A DNA stretch of 64,000 nt from Chitinophaga agrisoli. GTDB taxonomy: Bacteria; Bacteroidota; Bacteroidia; Chitinophagales; Chitinophagaceae. The translations under genes and the position numbers were made by a program. The notes beneath the pieces were generated by a model, which was not told the DNA's origin, ran no database searches, and was given only the letters and a program-made list of their open reading frames with translations. The stretch is taken from NCBI RefSeq assembly GCF_008386695.1, contig NZ_VUOC01000001.1:966347-1030346 (forward strand). Reading direction: 5' to 3'. This document shows positions 54,787 to 63,420 of the stretch, piece after piece (position 1 is the stretch's first letter; each line of letters begins with the position of its first letter).

Positions 54787-55138
54787 ACACTTTTGCGTTA
54801 AAATGTGACAATGTTAGGACAATAAATGTAGCATCATTTGGGCATTCCACCCGCCGTTTGCCAGTTTTCCCCAAAAACTTTGACCGGGTTGTAACATTTC
54901 CGGACCGCTCTCCGTCATAATACTATCATTTACGCGATAAATTGAATGAAAGCATTCCGGCACGCTATGTAGAAACTGGGATTTTTTAGGCTAGTTCATA
55001 GTTTGCACGTTATACAGTGAGCAGTTAGTTGAGCGATCTTTAGCGGGTCTATGGGCTGCATGCTGCTAACTGCAAACCACCAACTGGTTGTTTTCAGGTA
55101 TTTGTCGGAACTTAGCACTAAAATCCCCGCAACACCGG
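54787..55138. other. Intergenic region upstream of the ECF sigma gene
   Basis: 352 bp. It carries an ECF-type promoter candidate (54890-54916) and AGCAGTTAG/CTAACTGC words near 55016-55086 that resemble the AGCTTTTAGC family. No gene is seen. Confidence 0.35.
54890..54916 (+). promoter_or_regulatory. Possible ECF sigma-dependent promoter (autoregulation)
   Basis: TGTAAC (54890-54895) and CGTC (54913-54916) are 17 nt apart, the spacing and words common at ECF promoters. It would give a leader of about 220 nt to the sigma gene. No TAnnTTTG box is seen in the same region. Confidence 0.35.
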
Positions 55139-55624
55139 ATGACGGAAAAGGAGTACAATAAATGCGTGGATCTGTATGCGGACAATCTCTTCCGGTTCAT
55201 AGTAAAGAACCTTGAGCACACGGAAGATGCGAGAGACGTGGTACAGAACGCATTTGAAATATTATGGAAGCACTGTAATGACGTTCCTTTTGAGAAGGCG
55301 AAGTCATACCTTTTTACAGTGGCCTACCATAATATGATCGACCATGTACGTAAGGTAAAGCGTATTACGCTGGTGGATCAGTTCAAGGAGGAGACGAAGG
55401 TGTCTGAGCAGCGGGTACATAATGCGAAGAATGTGCTGGAAAAAGCCCTGAACCGGCTTACGGAAGTACAGCGCTCCCTGATACTGCTGAAGGATTATGA
55501 GGGTTACAGTTATGAAGAGATCAGCAGCATTATGAATTTGAATGCTTCGCAGGTGAAGGTGTACCTGCACCGGGCACGGATACATCTTAAGAATTATCTG
55601 ATCAAAATGGAAAACGTTATATAA
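55139..55624 (+). CDS. ECF-type RNA polymerase sigma factor
   Basis: 161 residues from the ATG at 55139 (MTEKEYNKCVDLYADNLFRF); the longer frame to 55088 is non-coding. Sigma region 2 spans about 8-75 (EDARDVVQNAFEILWKHC, SYLFTVAYHNMIDHVRK) and region 4 spans about 100-155 (LTEVQRSLILLKDYEGYSYEEI, then NASQVKVYLHRARIHLKNYL). It recruits RNA polymerase to a small regulon. It is the first gene of an operon with an anti-sigma-like protein, a barrel protein and a small lipoprotein, which are plausible targets. Confidence 0.9.
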   Translation: MTEKEYNKCVDLYADNLFRFIVKNLEHTEDARDVVQNAFEILWKHCNDVPFEKAKSYLFTVAYHNMIDHVRKVKRITLVDQFKEETKVSEQRVHNAKNVLEKALNRLTEVQRSLILLKDYEGYSYEEISSIMNLNASQVKVYLHRARIHLKNYLIKMENVI

Positions 55625-56980
55625 TTGTCTGTAGACATCAACATATCGAATTACGAGGAGTACCTGCTCTCTTATATTGATGGTGAGCTGAGCCCTGAGG
55701 AATGCACCGCGCTGGAGGCATTCCTGCAGCAGCACCCGCAACAGGCCAGGGAGCTGGAGGTATATAAGGCTGCCATCCTGCAGCCTGACCGTAACGAGGT
55801 GTTTGACCGTAAAGACACCCTGTATCACAGCGCTACCATTACGCTGGAGAATTACGAAACTTTTTTGCTGAGTTATATTGATGGCGAGCTGAATGAAACG
55901 GAACGCACGGCCCTGGAGGCATTCCTGAAGAAACATCCTCATGTGGAGCAGGAACTGGAGATATGGCAATCTACGCGCCTCCAGGCCGGCGATACCCCGG
56001 TGTTTGAGCAGAAAGAGATGCTGTACCGCCATACGGACAGTATTACCCCCGAAAATTATGAGACTTACCTGCTTAGCTATATTGACGGGGAGTTAAGCCC
56101 GGCAGAGGAAACCGCTGTACAGGCCTTCCTGGGTCAGCATCCGGAGTTAAAAGGCGCGCTGGAGCTGCTGGAACGTACGCGGTTAACGCCGGACCCGGCC
56201 CTGCGGATGCCTGGCAAGTCACAACTGTACTGGCATAGCCGTACAACTATCCGCCCTGTATGGTGGTGGGGAGCCGCCGCCGCGGTACTGGCAGGATGCC
56301 TTTTCTGGCTACTGCCCCTGCAGCAGCATGGTCCCGGCAGCCAGCCAACGGCTGTAGCGCCTGCGCCTATGGCCGCCAATAATGCGCCGGTACCGGCGAC
56401 ACAGCCCCCGGCTACAGCACCTGATGCGAAGGAAGACCCGATAAAGGCGCCTCAGCAGGTTGAACAGCCTTTACCGCAGGAAAAGCAAGGTCCTTTGTTA
56501 GCCGCTAACAGCCCAGCCGCCCGTCCGCAGGCGGAAAGCAAGGATGTGGCATCCCGGGCCAGTAAGGTTCCTGACCAGGTTGCCGCTAATCGTCCGGCTA
56601 CCGTTAATCGTGCGGTGGTTGCTGCCAACAATCCTGTAGCTAATAATACTGTTAATAATAATAACAATAATACGCCTCCATTAACGCAGCTGCCGCAGCC
56701 AAGGGCTACCTCTGCGGATGTGGTGCAGCAGCACCTGGAAAAGAAGGTGCAACCCGAAGTGATGCCCGTACAGGAGACAGTCAACGCAGGTAATGACCAG
56801 GTATTGGCCAGCACCGCGAGCCTGCCCCGTACGCCGGAGCCAGAGAAGATCATTGCTACGCCCGCACCGGCTGTACAGGGAGAGCTGATCATGTCTGTTT
56901 CCAGCAGCAGCGAAAGCAAGTTGCTGAACGGGGTTACTAATGTGGCGAAATTCTTTTCCCGTAAAAAGCATCAGAAATAA
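55625..56980 (+). CDS. anti-sigma-like membrane protein with three tandem N-domains
   Basis: 451 residues if begun at TTG 55625, directly after the sigma stop; no ATG precedes the conserved start. Three repeats of 67-68 residues begin at 9, 76 and 144, each holding NYExxLLSYIDGEL and AxxAFLxxHP. One membrane helix follows (about 213-235, WWWGAAAAVLAGCLFWLLPL). The rest (about 240-451) is a Pro/Ala/Gln/Asn-rich low-complexity periplasmic region with an Asn run. The zinc-type HxxxCxxC site is missing. The repeat unit resembles zinc-free anti-sigma N-domains, so it probably holds the sigma factor encoded upstream. The start codon is uncertain. Confidence 0.75.
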   Translation: MSVDINISNYEEYLLSYIDGELSPEECTALEAFLQQHPQQARELEVYKAAILQPDRNEVFDRKDTLYHSATITLENYETFLLSYIDGELNETERTALEAFLKKHPHVEQELEIWQSTRLQAGDTPVFEQKEMLYRHTDSITPENYETYLLSYIDGELSPAEETAVQAFLGQHPELKGALELLERTRLTPDPALRMPGKSQLYWHSRTTIRPVWWWGAAAAVLAGCLFWLLPLQQHGPGSQPTAVAPAPMAANNAPVPATQPPATAPDAKEDPIKAPQQVEQPLPQEKQGPLLAANSPAARPQAESKDVASRASKVPDQVAANRPATVNRAVVAANNPVANNTVNNNNNNTPPLTQLPQPRATSADVVQQHLEKKVQPEVMPVQETVNAGNDQVLASTASLPRTPEPEKIIATPAPAVQGELIMSVSSSSESKLLNGVTNVAKFFSRKKHQK

Positions 56981-57043
56981 ACCAGGAAACCGTCAGATGG
57001 GATATTTACTAAATGGTATGGCGGGAGGCAAACTTTGAAACTT

Positions 57044-57964
57044 ATGAAGCATATAATTCTACTCTGGATCATAATGATAATGACATGGCAGGCGCAGGGT
57101 CAGACAACTGCTCCTGCTGCTACTGCAGATACCATCCAGATAAAAGGGCTGATCATCATAAAAGGCAAGGATGCGAAGGGGAAGAACTCCTATAAATTCT
57201 ATAATGATACGGCCTATGCCCGTAATAAACTCAAAAAGAACCTGCATACCCGCTGGTTTGTGCTAGACCTTGGCTTTAATAACTATATGGACCGCAGTGC
57301 TTATGCCGGCGCCGGTTCTGCCGCCTTATTTGCTTCTGCTGCCCCTTCCTATGCCATGCTGCTTAATAAGTCCTATGATTATACGGCTTATGGCTTGAAC
57401 ACGTTTGCCCCCCGTGCCGCCAGCGCGCCCCTTACGCCTGATGAGTTTAAGCTGATCCCCGGTAAATCCATCAATGTAAATATCTGGATACTGATGCAGC
57501 GCCTGAATATCTATAAGCATAAATTGAACTTGATATATGCTTTGGGCGTGGAGATGAACAACTACCGGTATGTGCGCAATATTACCTATGTGCCTGGTTA
57601 CCCCACCCAGATCATCCGGGATACGGTGAGCTTTTCAAAGAATAAATTGTTTGCTGAATACCTGAGCGTACCGTTGATGTTAAACTATACTTCCAACCCG
57701 GCAAGGCCCGGACGTTCTGTTGATGTGAGCCTGGGCGTAATGGGAGGTTACCTGGTGAAATCCCGTACTAAGCAGATCAGTGAGGAACGTGGCAAGATCA
57801 AGCGTACTGATGATTTTAACCTGAACAAATGGCGTTTTGGAATAACGAGCGAACTGGGCTACGGGCCTGTTAAATTATATGGTAACTTTGCCTTCACCCC
57901 ATTGCACGACTATGGGTTGGAACAGTATCCTTTTTCCGTTGGGATACGCTTTAACGGCTTTTGA
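57044..57964 (+). CDS. outer membrane beta-barrel protein
   Basis: 306 residues from the ATG at 57044 (MKHIILLWIIMIMTW), with a signal peptide ending at about residue 20 (QAQGQ). The mature part has long beta strands (VNIWILMQRLNIYKHKLNLI, VSLGVMGGYLV) and ends in the barrel strand PFSVGIRFNGF. It resembles the Bacteroidota outer membrane beta-barrel (PorT-like) group. No ligand is known. It lies 63 bp after the anti-sigma-like gene and probably belongs to the same operon. Confidence 0.78.
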   Translation: MKHIILLWIIMIMTWQAQGQTTAPAATADTIQIKGLIIIKGKDAKGKNSYKFYNDTAYARNKLKKNLHTRWFVLDLGFNNYMDRSAYAGAGSAALFASAAPSYAMLLNKSYDYTAYGLNTFAPRAASAPLTPDEFKLIPGKSINVNIWILMQRLNIYKHKLNLIYALGVEMNNYRYVRNITYVPGYPTQIIRDTVSFSKNKLFAEYLSVPLMLNYTSNPARPGRSVDVSLGVMGGYLVKSRTKQISEERGKIKRTDDFNLNKWRFGITSELGYGPVKLYGNFAFTPLHDYGLEQYPFSVGIRFNGF

Positions 57965-57991
57965 GTTTTAATCACCAGATCTAATTTGCAT

Positions 57992-58306
57992 ATGCGTACT
58001 TTGATGACCTTTCTGGCATTTTCAGGGTTTATTGTGTGGGCACATTCCTGCGATAAGCGGATATTAGGCGTACAAACGAAACCGGTCATACAGGAACCGC
58101 TGGCGACTGAGCGGCCCTCTGCGGGATCTTACAGCTCACGTCAATATTATATCAAAGAGTTGTTTTCGGCCGCTGCTTTTACGATGGTGGGCAGTAATCC
58201 CCGCCTGTATATGGCCAGTTTCCGGTACCTCCGTCAACATAATTATTTCTCTGCCAGGCGGGATTCCGCGTTAATACGGTTAAATCCCCGGATTGCCGCG
58301 CACTAG
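57992..58306 (+). CDS. small hypothetical lipoprotein
   Basis: 104 residues from the ATG at 57992 (MRTLMTFLAFSGFIVWAHSC). The lipobox-like WAHSC gives Cys20. The mature part has no recognisable domain; FSAAAFTMVGSNPRLYMASF is the most hydrophobic stretch. It lies 27 bp after the barrel gene, so it is likely the last gene of the sigma operon. I do not recognise the family. Confidence 0.6.
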   Translation: MRTLMTFLAFSGFIVWAHSCDKRILGVQTKPVIQEPLATERPSAGSYSSRQYYIKELFSAAAFTMVGSNPRLYMASFRYLRQHNYFSARRDSALIRLNPRIAAH

Positions 58307-58364
58307 GGCGTTTGCGGTGATATATAGTTATTAAGAGATCCCATGCACTACCAGGTAAGGAGCC

Positions 58365-58433
58365 CTGGATAGGTTTGGTGAAGATCAGCAGCAGGTAGCC
58401 TTCTTCATCCCGATCTACCAATATTCCCAGTTT
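58365..58433 (-). pseudogene. remnant of 4-hydroxyphenylpyruvate dioxygenase (HPPD)
   Basis: A 23-codon minus-strand stretch reads KLGILVDRDEEGYLLLIFTK-PIQ, the conserved C-terminal motif of HPPD (normally GILVDRDDEGYLLQIFTKP). A TGA stop lies two codons upstream (58437-58439), and downstream the frame loses similarity after PIQ. Only this tail fragment survives, with no other part of the gene nearby. HPPD converts 4-hydroxyphenylpyruvate to homogentisate in tyrosine breakdown. The fragment is a fossil from an earlier copy. Confidence 0.65.
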
Positions 58434-58583
58434 GTTTCAGCAAGCCCCGGACGAAGGGGGCTGCGTGCCATGCCGGCCCGGTAAGGGGTTCCATACCCAT
58501 CTACACATCCAAATAAATTGTGCCTCCGCACATTAAATCCGCCTTTCCCACTTTTCCTGTAGCGGTGGCTGTTCCCTTTTCTC

Positions 58584-58591
58584 TATATTTG
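58584..58591 (+). promoter_or_regulatory. -7 box of the M16 peptidase gene
   Basis: TATATTTG matches TAnnTTTG exactly, 33 nt before the ATG at 58625. No clear -33 TTTG is found at 19 nt, so it is a half-supported promoter. Confidence 0.45.
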
Positions 58592-58624
58592 GATGCAATA
58601 ATCAAAAATTTCAAAAACCACCTT

Positions 58625-61567
58625 ATGACAATGCTAAAGAGAGCCATCTTCCTGCTATTGTTATCCTGTACCCTGCACGCTGCGCACGCACAGGATAAAT
58701 ATGAATGGAAAGAAGGGAGTTCCGGGGGATATACCTACCGTTATGTAACGGACGACCCCATGCAGGCCCGGTTCTATACCTTAAAGAACGGCCTTACTGT
58801 AATACTGAGCGTCAACAAAAAAGAGCCCCGTATTCAAACCCTTATCGGCGTTCGCGCCGGCAGCGATAATGATCCTGCGGACCACACCGGCCTTGCCCAC
58901 TACCTGGAGCACCTGTTGTTTAAGGGTACGGACAAATTCGGCTCGCTGGAGTGGGCCAAGGAAAAGCCCTACCTGGACGAGATAGAAGGCCTGTATGACA
59001 AGTATAACCATACTTCCGGCGCTCCTGCCCGCAAAGCGGTCTATCACCAGATAGACAGCGTTTCAGGCCTGGCTGCGAAGTACGCCATCGCCAATGAGTA
59101 TGATAAGATGATGAGCGGTATGGGCGCGCAAGGCACCAATGCCCACACCTGGGTAGAGGAAACCATTTACGAAGAAGACATCCCATCCAACGCCATTGAT
59201 AAATACCTGGCCGTACAGGGAGAGCGTTTCCGGGAGCCGGTGTTCCGGCTTTTCCATACGGAGCTGGAAGCAGTATATGAAGAGAAAAACCGCGGCCTGG
59301 ATAACGACGGCCGTAAGATGTACGAGAAGATGCTGGCTACGCTGTTCCCTACGCATAACTACGGGCAGCAATCCACCATTGGTACGGTGGAGCATCTGAA
59401 GAACCCGAACCTGAAAGCCATCCGCGATTTCTATAACGCCTACTATGTGCCTAATAATATGGCCATTGTAATGGCCGGTGATTTTGATCCGGACTATGTG
59501 GTTAAAAGGATAGACGAAGGGTTTGCCTATATGCAGCAAAAGCCGATACATGAATATAAGGCGCCCATTGAAGCGCCTATTGCCGCCCCTATTGAAAAAG
59601 AGGTATTTGGCCCGGACGCTGAGAGCGTAAACATTGCCTTCCGTATGCCCGGCGCGCTGGATGTACACTCCACTGTATTATTGAACGTAATGGCCCAGAT
59701 CCTCAATAACGGCAAGGCCGGTTTGCTGGACCTGAACATCAATAAACAACAGAAAGTGCTGAACGCAGGCGTAGATCAGCTGCAATGGAAGGATTACACG
59801 GTGCTTGTAATGTCTGGTAAGGCCAAACAAGGCCAGACGCTGGAAGAAGTAAAGGACCTTTTACTGGGCCAGCTGGACATTCTGCGTAAAGGCGAGTTTG
59901 ACGAATCGCTGGTAAAAGCCATCGTGAATAACGCCAAGCTCTCTGAATTACAGGGTCTGGAAAGCAATAATAACCGTGCTACCGCTATGATGGACGGCTT
60001 TATCAAACACCGCGGCCAGAACTGGATCAGCGATGTAGAGATGGTAGACGCCATGAGCAAGGTAACCAAACAACAGATCGTAGACTACGCCAACCAATAC
60101 CTGAAGAATAACTACGTGCTTCTGTACAAACGTAAAGGAGAAGACAAAAACATTGAGAAGGTAGAGAAACCCTCCATTACCCCGGTAGAGGTGAACCGCG
60201 AGGCACAATCACCCTTCCTGCAACAGGTAGCCGCTATCCCCGCCACCCCGGTACAACCGCAATGGCTGGACTATGATAAGGATATCCAGAAGAGCAAGGT
60301 AGGTCCGGCAGAGATGCTATATGTGCAGAACAAGAACAACTCGCTCTTCCGCCTGTACTACCGGTTTGATATGGGCAGCTGGAACAATAAAAAACTGCCC
60401 CTGGCCGCTCAGTACCTGCAGTACCTGGGTACAGACAAATACACCACAGAACAGATCAGTAAGGAGTTTTATAATATTGCCTGTAACTTTAACGTTGCTT
60501 CCACTACAGATGTAACGACCATCACCATCTCCGGTTTGCAGGAGAATTTTGATAAAGCAGTAACGTTATTCGAGCACCTGCTTACTCATTGTGAGCCTAA
60601 TGAAGAGGCGCTGGCCGCTTTAAAAGGCCGTTTGCAGAAAGCCCGTGCAGATAATAAACTGAACAAGGTGGCCATTATGCGCGGCCTGGTACAATATGGT
60701 ATATACGGTCCGCATAACCCGTACAACAACCAGTTAAGCCAGACAGAGGTAACCGCCATTACATCAAAAGAACTGGTGGATATGCTGCATGCGTTGCCTA
60801 CCTATCAACATACCGTTATCTATTACGGTCCGCAACAGCTGACAGCGGCCGCCGCATCTGTAAAAAAGCTGCACACCATACCTGCTGCATTTGCGGCTAC
60901 GCCGGCGCCGGTGAAGTTTGAGAAGAGCAGCCAGGCTAATAACCAGGTGCTGTTTGCAGACTATGACATGGTTCAGGCAGAGGTGAACTGGGTAAGGAAC
61001 ACTACGCCTTACAGCGTAGACAATACCGCCCTGGTTACCTTATTCAACAGTTATTTTGGCGGCGGCATGGGCTCTATTGTATTCCAGACCATCCGTGAAT
61101 CCAAAGCATTGGCTTACTCTACCTACGCGTTCTATGCATCCCCTGAAAAGAAGGATGACCGCTATTCCGTAGTGGCTTATGTAGGTAGCCAGGCCGATAA
61201 GATGAATGAGGCCATTACCGGTATGAATGAACTGCTGAATGATATCCCCCGTTCTGACAAACTGCTGGAAACTGCCCGCCAGAGCGTGAAGCAGGATCTG
61301 CAAACAGAGCGTATCACCCAGGATGGCATTATCTTCAGCTACCTGGCTGCGCAGAAACTGGGATTACATACAGACTATCGTAAAGAGGTATATAACTCCC
61401 TTGACAAACTTACTTTTGATAATGTGAAGCAGTTCCATGATCAGAACCTGGCCGGCAAGCCTTACACCTATTGTGTGCTGGGCTCAGAGAAGAAGATCAG
61501 TGAGGATGACCTGAAGAAATATGGTGAGGTGAAGAAGGTATCGCTGGATGAGCTGTTCGGATACTAA
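58625..61567 (+). CDS. M16 family (insulinase/pitrilysin) zinc peptidase
   Basis: 980 residues from the ATG at 58625 (MTMLKRAIFLLLLSC); the longer frame is leader. A signal peptide ends near AHAQ (residue 23). The inverted zinc motif is HYLEH at 92-96, with the second Glu further on in EAVYEEKNRGLDND. M16 domains cover about 50-260 and 260-480, with an inactive M16 half in the C-terminal part (about 530-960, NNSLFRLYYRFDMGSWNN). It is a periplasmic or surface peptidase that degrades peptides. A terminator follows. Confidence 0.93.
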   Translation: MTMLKRAIFLLLLSCTLHAAHAQDKYEWKEGSSGGYTYRYVTDDPMQARFYTLKNGLTVILSVNKKEPRIQTLIGVRAGSDNDPADHTGLAHYLEHLLFKGTDKFGSLEWAKEKPYLDEIEGLYDKYNHTSGAPARKAVYHQIDSVSGLAAKYAIANEYDKMMSGMGAQGTNAHTWVEETIYEEDIPSNAIDKYLAVQGERFREPVFRLFHTELEAVYEEKNRGLDNDGRKMYEKMLATLFPTHNYGQQSTIGTVEHLKNPNLKAIRDFYNAYYVPNNMAIVMAGDFDPDYVVKRIDEGFAYMQQKPIHEYKAPIEAPIAAPIEKEVFGPDAESVNIAFRMPGALDVHSTVLLNVMAQILNNGKAGLLDLNINKQQKVLNAGVDQLQWKDYTVLVMSGKAKQGQTLEEVKDLLLGQLDILRKGEFDESLVKAIVNNAKLSELQGLESNNNRATAMMDGFIKHRGQNWISDVEMVDAMSKVTKQQIVDYANQYLKNNYVLLYKRKGEDKNIEKVEKPSITPVEVNREAQSPFLQQVAAIPATPVQPQWLDYDKDIQKSKVGPAEMLYVQNKNNSLFRLYYRFDMGSWNNKKLPLAAQYLQYLGTDKYTTEQISKEFYNIACNFNVASTTDVTTITISGLQENFDKAVTLFEHLLTHCEPNEEALAALKGRLQKARADNKLNKVAIMRGLVQYGIYGPHNPYNNQLSQTEVTAITSKELVDMLHALPTYQHTVIYYGPQQLTAAAASVKKLHTIPAAFAATPAPVKFEKSSQANNQVLFADYDMVQAEVNWVRNTTPYSVDNTALVTLFNSYFGGGMGSIVFQTIRESKALAYSTYAFYASPEKKDDRYSVVAYVGSQADKMNEAITGMNELLNDIPRSDKLLETARQSVKQDLQTERITQDGIIFSYLAAQKLGLHTDYRKEVYNSLDKLTFDNVKQFHDQNLAGKPYTYCVLGSEKKISEDDLKKYGEVKKVSLDELFGY

Positions 61568-61596
61568 AAGAAGTAGAAAATAAAAAATTAAAATAA

Positions 61597-61635
61597 AAGA
61601 GGATGCGTTCAGCGTTGAATGCAGCCTCTTTTTTA
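61597..61635 (+). terminator. Terminator after the M16 peptidase gene
   Basis: A stem AGAGGATGCGTTCA with a TGAATGCAGCCTCT-type arm (one mismatch and one G:U pair), loop GCG, then a T-run, 31 bp past the stop. Confidence 0.75.
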
Positions 61636-61714
61636 TTTTTGCGTTTTCGTTTTTATTATCCTAAGCAATAAACGGATAACGTCTTCGTTATCATTATACT
61701 AAAACCCTTGTGAG

Positions 61715-62275
61715 ATGCCGCGCTATAGTTGGTGTATATTGTTATTAGTGCTGATACCCTTAGCCGGGTTTAATAATGAAAGTGGGTTATATACGGTGAA
61801 GTTGCGCCCTACTGACATTGATGCCGACAAAGTTTTTCTGCTGGTAGATAAGAGTGATTACCGGCTATACCTTTATGAAGATGTAACGCTCCGTAAGATC
61901 TATAAAGTAGTATTTGGCAGCCGTGATCTGCAAGATAAGCTGATCCAGGGCGACCGCCAGACGCCGGAAGGCACTTTTCATATTCAAAGCAAACGGTATG
62001 ACGGCCGCTGGAGCCGGTTTATGCTGCTTGATTATCCCAATGAACGTTCCTGGGCAAGATTCCATCAACTACAGCAACAGGGCCGGTTAGCGGCCAATGC
62101 AGATATTGGCGGGGGGATTGGCATTCACGGTGTGGAATATGCTTCTGGTATACGGGACGCTTATGTGGACAGCCGTATTAACTGGACGCTGGGATGTGTA
62201 AGTATGAAGAATGCGGATGTGAATGAGCTGTATGATATTATTAAGGTAGGCACGCCGGTGGTGATACGGCGCTGA
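61715..62275 (+). CDS. L,D-transpeptidase (YkuD family)
   Basis: 186 residues with an N-terminal signal peptide (about 1-20). The YkuD catalytic set is present: His138 in GIGIHGVE and the nucleophile Cys161 in NWTLGCVSM, with the upstream block QTPEGTFHI. These enzymes crosslink peptidoglycan stems or attach proteins to them. Cys161 lies in TLGC rather than the common SHGC, which is tolerated in the family. It ends 54 bp before the convergent hydrolase gene. Confidence 0.92.
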   Translation: MPRYSWCILLLVLIPLAGFNNESGLYTVKLRPTDIDADKVFLLVDKSDYRLYLYEDVTLRKIYKVVFGSRDLQDKLIQGDRQTPEGTFHIQSKRYDGRWSRFMLLDYPNERSWARFHQLQQQGRLAANADIGGGIGIHGVEYASGIRDAYVDSRINWTLGCVSMKNADVNELYDIIKVGTPVVIRR

Positions 62276-62328
62276 TGTTTGTTGATCAGGTACTGGTAGT
62301 TGTATTGCCTGTTGAGGCTTACTACCGG

Positions 62329-63306
62329 CTATTGTTCCTGGCTAATAGTGGTTCTTGCAGCTTGCTGCTGCAGAAAGTTGTTTATTGCAGCCGCCCATTT
62401 ATCATGTTCGTTCCGGCAAAAGGATTGATGCCCGGATGCTTCAAAGATCACCAGCTGCTTTTGCGTACTTCCCAGGTTAGTATAGATATCGCGGGTCTCG
62501 TGTTCCATCACCCTTATATCTGTTTTACCCCAGCATAACAATACAGGTAAATGGATCTCTTTCGCATATAACGACGGCTTAAAACCTGCCGCCCAAAAGC
62601 CCTGTTCTACGCCGCCCCAGAAGGTAACCATTTGTGCAAAGGGAGTACCCGGCAAATGCACTGCCCACATACGGCTTTTTACCGCGTCTGTTAAGGTAGC
62701 AAAAGGGCTTTCGAGGATCAATCTTTCCGGCTGCAGCTTGTATTCCGGCACCGCCTTTAGTACGGCGGCGGCGCCCATACTCATGCCCCATAAGGTGATG
62801 TTGCGGTAGCCGCAGCTTTTTACGTAGTCGTAAGCCAGCTTTACTTCTTCCGCTTCTTTGTAGCCTACGCTGCAGGTATACCCATCGCTGTTGCCATGCG
62901 CCCGGAAATCGACCAGGAAAGTATTGTATCCCAGGCCGCGGAAGTACATGGCTTCCGGTAGTTTTGCGCCTTTATTGCTGCCATAGCCGTGGAACAGGAT
63001 CACGGTACCTTTGGCCGGTTGTTGCGCGGCTATCCACCAGCCTTCTATCCGCAGGCCATCATGGGTGTGGAGGGCAATGGTCTTATAGGGCGCCTCCGGC
63101 CAGTTGCGGATGGAGGATTTTGAGAGGTTTACGCCAAATAAGATCAGGCCTGTTTTTTCCCAGGCGCTCATTTGCTCCGGCCGCCTGTTTACATGGCCGG
63201 TATCGTCATAGAAGTGGGTGAACTTCCAGGCGTGAAAAGCGAGGATGATGTTGAAAATGAGGAACAGCACCAGGCAAACCCGCAGCGAGCGTTTGAGGAA
63301 TTTCAT
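62329..63306 (-). CDS. alpha/beta hydrolase
   Basis: 325 residues with an N-terminal membrane helix (about 8-28) that works as a signal anchor. The alpha/beta hydrolase core follows: the oxyanion-loop region VILFHGYGSNKG (about 103-113), the nucleophile elbow GMSMG with Ser176, Asp263 in WGKTDIR and His293 in ASGHQSF. This triad and the membrane anchor match the BAAT/acyl-CoA-thioesterase-like and YqkD-like hydrolases of Bacteroidota. The substrate is unknown. It converges with the L,D-transpeptidase gene. Confidence 0.88.
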   Translation of the reverse strand: MKFLKRSLRVCLVLFLIFNIILAFHAWKFTHFYDDTGHVNRRPEQMSAWEKTGLILFGVNLSKSSIRNWPEAPYKTIALHTHDGLRIEGWWIAAQQPAKGTVILFHGYGSNKGAKLPEAMYFRGLGYNTFLVDFRAHGNSDGYTCSVGYKEAEEVKLAYDYVKSCGYRNITLWGMSMGAAAVLKAVPEYKLQPERLILESPFATLTDAVKSRMWAVHLPGTPFAQMVTFWGGVEQGFWAAGFKPSLYAKEIHLPVLLCWGKTDIRVMEHETRDIYTNLGSTQKQLVIFEASGHQSFCRNEHDKWAAAINNFLQQQAARTTISQEQ

Positions 63307-63355
63307 AGTACAAATGTAAGTAGTGTGGCGGGTTTACGGATGGGGCGCGCATGAA

Positions 63356-63403
63356 AAAAGGGCAACGAACGGCGGCTTTTGGCCAAGGTTCTGTTGCCCT
63401 TTT
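63356..63403. terminator. Hairpin between acs and the hydrolase gene
   Basis: An 11-bp perfect stem AAAAGGGCAAC/GTTGCCCTTTT (63356-63366 with 63393-63403) with a 26-nt loop. It lies just after the acs stop; the minus strand reads a T-run after it, so it serves as the acs terminator. Confidence 0.7.
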
Positions 63404-63420
63404 CCCGATAGTATTCTTTA

